Translations under genes and position numbers: made by a program
Assembly: GCF_000003815.2 (NCBI RefSeq)
Contig: NC_049986.1
Coordinates: 14,711,811-14,775,810 of the forward strand
DNA: 64,000 bases
Direction: 5' to 3'
Source: Branchiostoma floridae
Taxonomy: Eukaryota > Chordata > Leptocardii > Amphioxiformes > Branchiostomatidae
The notes under the pieces: model-generated
What the model was told of the DNA's origin: nothing
Databases searched by the model: none
Seen by the model: the letters and a program-made list of their open reading frames with translations, nothing else
Part shown: positions 1 to 10,042 of the stretch, in pieces
Position numbering within the stretch: the first letter of the stretch is position 1
Layout of the letters: every line of letters begins with the position of its first letter

Positions 1-1499
1 CAGTCAAGCATGCAGTGCAGTCCAACAGATGGGAAAGGGGGAACATTGGAAGCACAACATGCAATGTTTGTCATCCACAGCCATTCTGGCAACTATGATA
101 ATAAATATACAGCTGGAGTTGGACTCCTAGGAGACACATGAAATAGCTGAGCATGCCACTGGAGGGGTTTATAATTACTTGTAGAACTGTAAATGTACAG
201 TAGGGCTTGGAGCAGAGTATATTTGAATTTCTTTAGTCTTTTTCAATGTTTTACCTTCCACACACATGGCCCTAGTTCTGTGTCCACCTGATATTCTGAC
301 CTTGCCCCATGTAATCAGAGGGTAATCAGAAGGTAGTAAAGTCCAAATCAAACTAATCTAAAAGTGGATCCAAGTTAAATTGTAATAATGGAACATTTAT
401 CAAAGCCAGGCCTGGCACAATTAGTTGTTTAGTGCACAAACATGAACTTGTGATTGAAAATTTAATAAATATACATTGTAAATTGTTCTTACTCTGCACA
501 AGAATAGTAACCTAACTTTTGTTAACTGTGCATGACTGCCTTGTTGTACCATAAAGAGGAACTGAGAGTAACCTCCCTCCTGCTTAAGTAGCCTTTTCGC
601 CATAAATTTGTGTAGATTGCATGGTTACAGAGCAGGGAGAAGCTATTTTTCCCTAAGATACATGAAAACTGTAAGGTGCAATGTACAAAAGGCAAGGGGC
701 ATTGATAAGGTAATCTATCTTAACAGGTAGTTGCTGCCTAGTGTATAAAACTTGTGTTAAGGCCGGGATTACTTTTTCCTGTAATTTCTGTAGACCCCTC
801 CCCAAAGATTACTCATAGTGCACTGATATGTATGATGCTATAGTAAATATATATCACACTACTCCCTTTCTTAGATAGAGAGAGTCTAAAGGCAGCCAGA
901 ATCTATCTGTAGCACCAGTTCCCTGGCTGCTATCCTAAACTAACACATCCTGCTGACAGCCTTGAAGGGAAGTAGCATTCCCATGTCAGCATTCAACCTG
1001 CCATGCTTACTTTTCCCTTGGTATTTCCACTGAGTCATTTGTTTCCTGGCTCTTTCTGAAACTCCATGCAGATTGCACACAATATGAGCTGTTTATACGT
1101 CCAATAATTTCACACTTTTTTCAATCTTATGACATCATGCAGATTCTCACAAAGCATTTGTGGGAATGCTCATCATACAGATTTCTGAGGTGTACACAGT
1201 TCAGGTTTGAATATAATTAGAGTTCGGACACCATAGAAAGTTTCATAAAACACTTTTGAGGCAACTCAGAGCTGTATTTACATCTGATGGCACATATAGT
1301 TTCTACACTTCTTTCCTCTAAGATATAAGGTGAACAATAATGTTTGGTGAGTCTGTCTCATCAATTTCCTTCCACCATGACAATCTCATAGAAGAAATTC
1401 TATGGTTCCATACCATAAATGTTATGATGGCTTCAGTGCATGTAGACAAACAATGACACCATGATATATTAGGATAGTTGCCATAACATGATGATGGGG
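1..1499. other. No gene recognised
   Basis: AT-rich sequence without a convincing open frame or splice pattern on either strand. Short open stretches here have no recognisable motif. It could be intron or untranslated sequence of a leftward gene that may start near 5236, but no exon could be identified. Confidence 0.4.
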
Positions 1500-1599
1500 N
1501 NNNNNNNNNNNNNNNNNNNNNNNNNNNNNNNNNNNNNNNNNNNNNNNNNNNNNNNNNNNNNNNNNNNNNNNNNNNNNNNNNNNNNNNNNNNNNNNNNNN
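1500..1599. other. Assembly gap, 100 N
   Basis: A run of exactly 100 N, the usual placeholder for a gap of unknown size. It abuts the first unit of the tandem repeat at 1600, so the array may be longer than shown. Confidence 0.95.
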
Positions 1600-2400
1600 C
1601 ACTGTTCATTGCCATTTGGAAGTTAAGAAAACTCCAGCAAGTTATTCTTCCTTTACTCCGAAAGCGCTCTTACATCGACCAAATTTCGCTCTCACTCAGA
1701 CCAAAAAAATCGCTCACTCCTCCAGCCTGATCGGCGGGGAAAGCTTCCGAGGTGAGAGAACTTTTTGTTCCGTGGGTGAGAGAGAAATTCTGCGTTGTGT
1801 GTCGGAATGATATGATTGTCGAGGAAATGTCTATAATATAACAGAATGTCATTTTTGAAAAGGTTTATTATTGGAAACTGAAGAAAATGGCGCTGTTCAT
1901 TGCCTTTAAGAAGATAAGAAAACTCAAGCAAGTTATTCTTCCACTACTCCAAAGGCGCTCTCACATCGACCAAATTTCCCTCTCACTCAGACCAAAATAA
2001 ATCGCACACTCCTCCAGCCGGGTTGGCGGGGAAAGCCCCCGAGGTGAAAGAACTTTTTGTTCTGTGGGTGAGAGAGAATTTCTGCGTTGTGTGTCGGAAT
2101 AAAGTGATTGTCGAGGAAATGTCTATAACATAACAGAATGTCATTGTTAAAATGGTTTCTTATTGGAAACTGAAAAAAATAACACTGTTCATTGCCATTT
2201 GGAAGTTCAGAAAACTCAAGCAAGTTATTCTTCCACTACTCCGAAAGCGCTCTCACACCGACCAAATTTCGCTCTCACTCAGACGAAAAAATCGCTCACT
2301 CCTACAGCCGGGTTGGCAGGGACAGCCTCGCGAAGTGAGAGAACTTTTTGTGCTGTGTGTGAGAGAGAATTCTAGTGTTTGTGTGTCGGAATAAAAATGT
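1600..2400. repeat. Tandem repeat, about 291-bp unit, 2.75 copies
   Basis: The phrase CTGTTCATTGCC recurs at 1602, 1893 and 2185, giving spacings of 291 and 292. Each unit carries AAGTTATTCTTCC, CGACCAAATTTC, a GGTGAGAGAACTTTTTGT block and GTGTCGGAAT in the same order. The third unit stops near 2400. Units differ by scattered substitutions, so the array is not very recent. Each has partial open frames on both strands, but these look like by-products of a repeat free of short-range stops, not a gene. Confidence 0.85.
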
Positions 2401-3142
2401 CTGCTGTATCAAAGAATAGTTTGTCTTTGGAAAAAATAATTCGATATGTGTTTGAGAGTTGATTTCTGCAAGTGTTTGAGACAAAAAATTGCACATTTGT
2501 TGACGCGACATATTCTCGTGGTGTCTGCACTATGTGAAGAATGCAATCAACCCCCAAAACTTTAAAGTCGTCGTACTTATACATCCGAACAAGGATCTTT
2601 TAAACAGTTCTCTTCAGGGACGGATTTTTTTCCACCTTAAGCTTTCTTACTATGGGTGACTGACTTGCAGAAGTTCTTGCTGTGTATGTGAAAAAAAATT
2701 CAGCCTCAGTTTTTGGATAATATTTGTTTTTACAGATATTATGTATGACTGCACGAACGATCGGGAAGAGTATCTAAGAAAGATATCGAGCGTGCAAGTT
2801 TGAGTCGGTGAAGGACAACTTATATGACATGTGTGCGTCCATTCTATGGATCCAGAGACATTCCAGCTACGCGGTATATTTCAAATACATGTCTCTATGG
2901 GAAAAAGGCAAATCATATAAGCTATATAACAGGTAAAAAGTCAAATTCATACTAGCCATTGTATCATTAATTCTGAAATAGAAATGGATTTGAATACCGG
3001 TCACGGTATTCACTAAAACAATATAATAGCCTCTATATTGAAGAATAAAGTACATGTTGAACCGAGAAACCGCCTGTATATGCTTGCATTTATAACATTT
3101 GTGAAGAATGATATAGGACAACACATGGTAAAAAAATCACCT
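2401..3142. other. Decayed repeat sequence, no gene
   Basis: Short echoes of the neighbouring arrays (GTGTTTGAGAGTTGATTTC, GTGTTTGAGACAAAAAATTG, GTGTATGTGAAAAAAAATTC) suggest degraded copies of the 48-bp unit found just downstream. No coding sequence recognised. Confidence 0.4.
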
Positions 3143-3350
3143 TTTGAAAATCTGTGACTGTGTGCGAAGTTTTTCAACTTTGGAGTGGGAGAGAAAAATC
3201 TGTCGATGTGTGCGACCTTTTCTAACGGTTGTGTGAGAGAGAAAAATCTGTCAATGTGTGCGACCTTTTTCCACTGTTGTGTGAGAGAGAAAAATCTGTC
3301 TGTGTGTGAGACCTTTTTCAACCCTTCTGTGTGAGAGAAAATTCGTTCTA
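3143..3350. repeat. 48-bp tandem repeat, about 4 copies
   Basis: GAGAAAAATCTGTC recurs at 3191, 3239 and 3287 with a degenerate copy at 3335, so the period is exactly 48 bp. A core of GTGTGAGAGAGAA plus a GTGTGTGxG segment is shared with the 291-bp unit at 1600-2400, so the two arrays look related. Because 48 is a multiple of three, a minus-strand frame (3013-3423) stays open and reads as a 16-residue repeat of the type KVAHIDRFFSLTQ. Confidence 0.85.
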
Positions 3351-3778
3351 TGTATACGTTTAATTTTGCAACACTTGGCCCCCAATAGTCAGGACATGTC
3401 ATGTACACGGAACAGGGAGACAACTAACTGTTTATACTGGCACTCTGTGAGATATCAAAATGTGCATACCACAGAAAAGACTAAAATGTTATGTGCAATG
3501 CCTTCATTTCATGACTAAAACTTTTGAAAATATCAACTAGTCTATTCCATTCATGACACATAAGCATATGTCATATCATATAACATAAGCATAAGCAAAT
3601 GTTTTAATTGCTAGCTAAAAACTAATCGGCTGCGGATCTGGTTAAAAACTATTTGGGTACTTATACACACATATAAGGGGTTTGGGTATAATGATACCAC
3701 ACAGATTTGAAATGACTGTATTTCGGAAATGGCACACAAAAAGAAAGATCACATAGACATACATTGTAATAACCTTGC

Positions 3779-3897
3779 ATGCATTTTGATCTAATGTTTT
3801 GTGAGGTTTTGTGAACTATGTTTCAAGGTTAGACGCAGGAAACTTTCCTTGAAACATAGTCCACAAAACCACACAAAACAAATAGATTAAAATGCAT
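3779..3897. repeat. Foldback element, about 50-bp arms
   Basis: The left arm (3779-3828, starting ATGCATTTTGATCTA and ending CTATGTTTCAAGG) is the near-complement of the right arm (3847-3897, starting CCTTGAAACATAG and ending TAGATTAAAATGCAT), separated by about 18 bases. This would form a long hairpin with few mismatches. It is typical of a foldback or MITE-like element. No target duplication was identified. Confidence 0.8.
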
Positions 3898-5219
3898 GTC
3901 AAATATCCTATGAGTGCTTTAGAATGTGGAGAGCTAAACTTGTGTGACAAATTAGGCCAAAGGTCAGATTTGATGGAAGTCAAATAATGTAAACCTTGAG
4001 ATGATTACATACATGTATTAATTAACTATTATAGAATCCTTTTGGCACATCTGTGGCAATAACATCTAAACAATGCAATTGGAAGACAATACTAGTAGTC
4101 AATACTAACTGGATCCCATCTTTAATATCCAAACCAAGGATTTTTTTAACCTCTTGTCCAAACTATGTGTCAACCTTCAAACCTAAGTCATATAGAATTA
4201 ATTGCTATGCGCTTTTTGCTTGTTGCATTCGTCCCTGGATAGGACACCCAGGGTGACCTACCATGATTTTAATCAGATTTGCAGGTTGAATACAGATATG
4301 GGTTAACACAGACATGTTATCAACAGGATAGATGTATAACAGGGTTAACTTGCATGGTCATGGATAGTGTATTTGGGTGGGAGTGACCTGAATTCTAATT
4401 TTGACTTCCCTTCAAATTGACCAACACTCTCTTGTCAAGATAATGAGGTATTAGAATTGCATGTTTTCTTTTCCCTTTTGTTATTTAACAATACCAGCAA
4501 TGGCCAGATGGTGTTTTGGCTTTGGCACCACAGCTGCAATCATACCTTTGATAGACAATACCAGAATTAAAACATCTCATTCTTTCAGCTCAACTGCTGT
4601 TCATATTAAGATAATCTGGTTTGTCAAAAGTATCAAAAGCCAGATATTTGCTAGCAACAATGGAGAGACGTCAGAGGTATTCAACAGAGCAGGTCATGCC
4701 TCATGTAAATCTATGACAGCTGTTGTAGTTCTACTTCATTCGATCTGAAGGCTTCCAGCCATCTGAATCATCAGCAAACAGCAAAAGGTAGAGATGTGCC
4801 AAGTCGTCTAATTTAAAGATAATCTAAATCTACGTTACTGTTTTAATGAAACCCTTCAAATGTGCCATTCAGATGTGTACTGTGGCTGCACGTATAAAAT
4901 CACACCCACCAAAATTATCCAAACAAAGCTACATACAAGGCCCGCCCCCATACATGCCGACTGACGGATATGGCCCTTCAAGACACAACGGAGCCAGGTT
5001 TCCGGTTTCCTTGGTGGGATAGAGGTCTACAAATACTCAGGAATTATCTACTAGACTGTACAGTACAACTGAATTATGGAAACGATTAGCTGATGTCAGC
5101 GCCAGTGTCAACACTGCCCAACCATGACGGCCGCAACAGGCAGACCGAATGTTTCCGGTAAAGATAGACGCTAATATCTCCGCTAAAATCACGAGCCTGG
5201 GCACAATTTTCTCACTCAC
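3898..5219. other. No gene recognised; CpG-richer towards 5100
   Basis: A stretch with no recognisable coding sequence. The frame 4461-4748 (+) has no motif and low-complexity composition. Base composition rises in G+C and CpG from about 4900 on, leading into the promoter region of the methyltransferase gene. Confidence 0.4.
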
Positions 5220-5236
5220 TTCAGCCTGGATGCCAT
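5220..5236 (-). CDS. Possible first coding exon of a divergent gene
   Basis: On the minus strand an ATG in a good start context (ACACCATGG) at 5236 opens a five-codon frame reading MASRL and is followed after 17 bases by a consensus splice donor (AA|GTGAGTGAG, donor at 5219). It lies in the CpG-rich block shared with the methyltransferase promoter, so the pair could be transcribed divergently. No downstream exon was recognised to the left, so this is only a candidate. The alternative is a chance ATG and donor in an upstream untranslated region. Confidence 0.25.
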
Positions 5237-5453
5237 GGTGTGTGAATCGCCACCACTACACGGTGTGTCGTGTTGAGTAGAGCCGTAGAGGAGGGCAGAG
5301 ACGAGCGGAACCCAGCGCTCGTACTTTCACCCAGCTGCCGCCATCTTGTGACTTGCCAAGCCTGCGGGGCATGCTGGGACAGCCACTTCAGATTGACCTT
5401 TAACCTTCCATCAGTCTAGGATCTTTGGTTGGACTGGAATTTTAATCTTGGCA
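5237..5453 (+). promoter_or_regulatory. CpG-rich promoter region of the first methyltransferase gene
   Basis: G+C- and CpG-rich sequence directly upstream of the first ATG, unlike the AT-rich surroundings. It contains a YY1-like site (GCCGCCATCTTG, 5337-5348) and, 20 bases on, a ZNF143/Staf-like core (GCATGCTGGGA, 5369-5379; reverse TCCCAGCATGC). Both are known near start sites of broadly expressed animal genes. No TATA box is evident. It may serve both directions. Confidence 0.5.
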
Positions 5454-8272
5454 ATGGTTTTCTTGAAGTCTTTACTTAGAACACCCTGTCGCAACCTGTT
5501 CTTTAGAGCCAGTTTCTTGAAAGCCTCAGGGTGTATTGGGAAGAATACCACACGCAATATGTCAGTCCATCTGTTCAATGAAGCTGACCACGCTGAGTTG
5601 TACCAGAAGTATCGCCCAACTTATGGTCCAGAGCTGGCAGAGAAAATAGTGACATTTGTCAGGGAAAAGCTGGTGTGGATATTTCAGAGTTGTAACCTGT
5701 GAAGTCTTGTGCTGCTTAGATGATGTGATATATTTTTGTGGAAACTGTCATTGTTGTTAACGGTTATAGCAGATTCGAACTTGTTTCCCATACAAGGAAG
5801 TGAGCAGCACTAAAAGTCAGCTCAGCTTTATTGTTTCCTCGTTTCAATCCTTTTATCAAGACTGATAACTGTCATACCAATTAATAACTAACATATTGAT
5901 ATCTGAACACCTCTCAGAAAACCACACCCCTGGACCAGGCTGTTGACATTGGTTGTGGATCTGGCCAGAGCACGGTGATCCTGGCACCACACTTTCAGCG
6001 GGTCACGGGCATCGATGTCAGCGAGTCTCAGGTTGCCATAGCAGCAGCGCAAAACAAACTCAGTAATGTCCAATACAGGTACATATGCAATGTTTCCTGA
6101 TAGAGCATTTGTTTTGTTTTTGCCCACTTTGCCAGAAACATGTTTAATATCGATACAATGTATCTGATAGTGATACAAAGCAAAGGGTGAACCATGGGAG
6201 ATCATATATAAACCTCATGTGATGAAACAGAGCAAAGGGACAGCACATTGGTGGACTGAACTCGCCTGTAAGATTCGACTGACATCATCTAGATGTAACC
6301 ATGGAATATTCAGCAGGTCCAAAATTAGCATCAAAACTTTGATACAAACATAAGCATAACAATGATGTATAATTGTGAATGTGTGTTGATTCCCTAAGTA
6401 TAACAGCATTTATTATAATATCTCATGTCTGTTTGATTTCCAGAGTTGGAGGTGCTGAGCACATTCCTCTTCCTGACTCCAGTGTAGATCTGGTCACCTG
6501 TGGGACCTCAGCCCATTGGTTTGACTTTCCCAAGTTCCACAAAGAGCTGGACCGTGTTCTAAGACCTCTTGGCTGTCTGGCCATCTACTGTTATAGCATA
6601 AACTATCTCAGCTATAAGGACGTTACTCAAGAACTGAATAGAATTTTTGATGAGGTGAGCCATGGCTTAGTAGTTACACTAAAAGATTCCAACATGTAAA
6701 ATATTTTTGATGACAAGTAATCCAGAGCGTGAACAGACCAAATTTGTTTTCAGGTAACGTTAATGTACACCTCCACATTTCTGGCATCTGTATCGTCCTA
6801 GCTAGAACCAGGATTATCAGAAAAGCCCTCCTTGCCAGAACAGATGATACAGAGTACATGTCTGTTTCTCATCAAATCACAACCTGTCTATGTATGTTGA
6901 TTTGTCCTGAAGTGACCCAATGGTTTGACTCCTGGAGGGTTTCTTGTAAACTGCATACTTCTGCCAGGTGACCGCCTTTTAGCTATTTAGATAGAATCAG
7001 TGAAGGGTTTGATGATCATATGAATGTGTAAAAGAGTGTTGGTATTGGGCAGATTTTGCAGCTATTCAATCGAAAATATTTTCTGTCACTTTCCCATAGT
7101 TTTACTTTGGTCCCATTCATGACTACTGGCATGAAAAGCGGTGGCATGTTGACGACAAGTATCAACGCATTCCAATGCCTTACGAGGGTTATGTCAGGTA
7201 AGGTTACAAGAGCAATCATGGAACAGTTTCTTATACTAAGGTACCGTCTTATTAAGGTATGTATGAGTTACTTCCTGTCTGCAGACTGTATCCTACCTAA
7301 AAATTTGTGCGAACATGCTTGTGTGTTTCTAGGAACTATCACGACTTCATCCTTTATATTTTTAAGTGGATCATATTTTGTATATGTGTGTGCCCCACCC
7401 TTCAGGGATGACTCCATGACTATAGAGATGGATTACACCTTGCCTGGGTATATCGGCTACCTGTCCACTTGGTCATCATACAGGGAATACTGCAAGCGCA
7501 ATCCTGATGACAAAGGTGCCATTCTGCAGAACCTACAACAGAGGTACATACCCTGGCACATAAAACTGCTTCAGAAGTTAATTGTGATGTGGTCATCTCT
7601 GTGGAGTATACAATTACAATATTCTGATAGTAATTTACATGACTTTACTAAATGCATCTACCAGTGGCTGCTGTCTAGTGACCCTATAGCTAGTTGACGC
7701 ACCACCAGAAAGAGGATGAGTGAGTAAGTGAGTGAGTAGGTGTGAGAGTGTGAGTGTGAGTGAGTGAGAGTGATTCTGAGTGAGTGAGTGGGTGTGAGAG
7801 AGAGAATGAATGTGTGAGTGGGTGTGTGAGAGAGAGTGAGTGAGTGAATGAGTAAATTCATCTACACCAAATCAATGGCTCAGGGAGATTCATTGTGATT
7901 ACAAATCCAGTCCCTCAGACATATGTTCTTGTCGCATGCAACCAAAACATTGATCTAGACAACATGTATAAAAGCTCCTTGATAAGGTGCAAAAGAATCT
8001 GACAAGTAATATCAATACTATAGATTTTACTCGCTGTCTGATTGGGTAGCCAAATGTGTNNNNNNNNNNNNNNNNNNNNNNNNNNNNNNNNNNNNNNNNN
8101 NNNNNNNNNNNNNNNNNNNNNNNNNNNNNNNNNNNNNNNNNNNNNNNNNNNNNNNNNNNTGTATGAAGCCACCAAGACAACCAAACCACCAGAGGAAGTG
8201 ATCATACATGCATCTTATCCTGTTGTCTTACTCATGGCCAGGAAACCACACGAGGAACAAACATCATCATAA
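5454..8272 (+). CDS. Class I SAM-dependent methyltransferase, copy A (six exons)
   Basis: Coding exons read 5454-5672, 5918-6078, 6444-6654, 7100-7197, 7406-7543 and about 8158-8272; all boundaries are GT/AG and phases 0,2,0,2,2 close to a 313-residue protein. The start of exon 6 lies in a 100-N gap and is placed by comparison with copy B. SAM-binding motif I is VDIGCGSGQS (residues 82-91), the acidic residue after strand 2 is in GIDVSE (104-109), and AHWFD is at 150-154. The family is the cytosolic Rossmann methyltransferases annotated as 'putative methyltransferase DDB_G0268948' or trans-aconitate methyltransferase-like; the substrate is not evident. Residues 1-35 are extra relative to copy B and contain seven basic and no acidic residues, like a mitochondrial presequence; Met36 begins the shared MSVHLF. 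No gene symbol is given because the family name is not fixed. Confidence 0.88.
7715..7856. repeat. GTGAGT-type microsatellite in intron 5
   Basis: About 140 bases of interrupted GAGT, GTGAGT and GTGTGAGAGA units within the last intron of methyltransferase copy A, shortly before the assembly gap at 8060. No role is implied beyond assembly difficulty. Confidence 0.9.
8060..8159. other. Assembly gap, 100 N, covering the exon 6 acceptor
   Basis: Exactly 100 N. By alignment with copy B, the acceptor and the first one or two bases of the last exon of methyltransferase copy A fall at its right edge. Confidence 0.95.
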
Positions 8273-8717
8273 GCAGATTTCCCTATAATTCTGAGGGATT
8301 CCAGCTCATTGACAAAAAAATACAAACAATGTTAATAATAAGTAATGGTAGACATCTTCTACTATCATTTTGTTTGAAAATATAATGCTTCACAACATGA
8401 ATATTTCCAAAGTTTTGTACAACCAGGGAAATAATTAGACAGTTGGAATGACTGTGAAAATATTTCCTCAGTATTAAATCAAGACAATTAAATACATATA
8501 TTTAGAAAGAATTAAAAGCATTTATATATATGATGACACAATGACTTGGAATTGAAGCACTGTAGCATGGAAAATTTTATTTTTCTTAATGTTTTGTTTT
8601 TAAATCTGTCTGATTTTTAATGAGATCAACTTTTAATGAGACCAGTTTTAATTTACTGTGGTTGTGTATGTACATTGTAAGCTGCTGACTTAAGAATGGA
8701 GGAAGAAAAAGAAGGAC

Positions 8718-8723
8718 AATAAA
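8718..8723 (+). terminator. Candidate polyadenylation signal of copy A
   Basis: AATAAA about 450 bases after the stop codon of methyltransferase copy A, in AT-rich sequence. It is the first canonical hexamer I noticed downstream. Consistent with a 3' end but not proof. Confidence 0.35.
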
Positions 8724-10042
8724 CGGTGAACACAAATTTTTAATGTCGTAGAACTCCCACAAGCAGTAGAGCATCCTGACATGTATGTATTGTTTTCTCA
8801 TGTTCTTCTTTTTATTCAAATGTTTCCATCATCATGGATCTAAATGTAACATTAACTATTTAAATTGATAGAATTTAACAAATCAAGGAATCCAGAATGA
8901 GAGACTCTTTGTCACTAATAAAAAGGGGAACCAAGTGACCCCTAAACTAGTATGATGTCACTACACAAAGTGTGTTACCTGATTAATATGATATATCTCC
9001 ACTTTCTTTCCTATTCTACCTCAGACATGTTGATGAGGTGAAAGTTTGAAAACTAACATTTCTTTTTGGGAATGATACAAAATATGATACATTAGATTAC
9101 TACTTTTTTCCACCTCTCTTGTAAATAGCAATAGCCAGTAATTAAACATGAGTTAATTGCTTACATTTTTACATGAAAGATATATGTTTTAGGCCTGTGA
9201 TGGATTATATTGAATGTGCTCTTTGTTAAACCAACAACATTGTTGCCTTGTTTTCTCCTGTCAGTAATTGCCTTTAGTGCAATCATGTCACTTTTCTGTG
9301 GCCACACTAAGCACTTAAGATTTTATTTAAGATCATCCTATGTTCTCGCATCTTGCTCAGGCACTTGATTGATGAGCTCAGAAATATTATGCATTTCTGT
9401 GCCCGGTGTAAGCTGTAACCAGCAATACCTTGTTTAACAGATAGGTGGCGCTGTGAACATTGTGGGATTTAAAAAGAAACAAAATGTTTACACTAGCCCA
9501 AGGGTTTTGGTGGAAAGATTCTGGAGCAAGTTAAGGAGTTTCACTTTTAAAGTAGGAGAAAGAAAAGTCAACAACCATACTTTTGCCGCAGATTTACGGT
9601 GTAAACCCGGCGCAGTGCCTTAAATTTACGTCAACCTCTATTTGTCTCGGATCAAGGAGGTTGATCATACGGTAATTCCTGTTACGGCTGCACCCAATAC
9701 AGCTAACACCACATAGAAAAATTTAACACATAACGTTACTGTTCTGAACATACGTCTGTAGAGTGGCCATGTGATCAACTGTTCGAGTGTTATTAAGTGA
9801 GACGGAGTGACTTCAGCGTGTAGAAGACCTTACAAAATTCGCATTACTTTTGTAATTTACTGTAATTTCAATAAATATCACATCACTTACCCCGGAAGTA
9901 AAACTTCCCGTCGCCAACCTTTGCACTTTGGGCCTAATTTGGACGCAGATGTAAGGTTTGTCTGAGGATAAATTGCAAAACCCACCACCTCTTACGTGTG
10001 ATTTCGTCTAAGACTGTCCCGACAAAATATTGTTACCTCACG
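8724..10042. other. Intergenic region between the two methyltransferase genes
   Basis: AT-rich sequence with no recognised gene. The last several hundred bases should hold the promoter and 5' untranslated region of copy B. I saw no counterpart there of the YY1-like and ZNF143-like pair that precedes copy A, so the tandem copies may be regulated differently. Confidence 0.45.
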
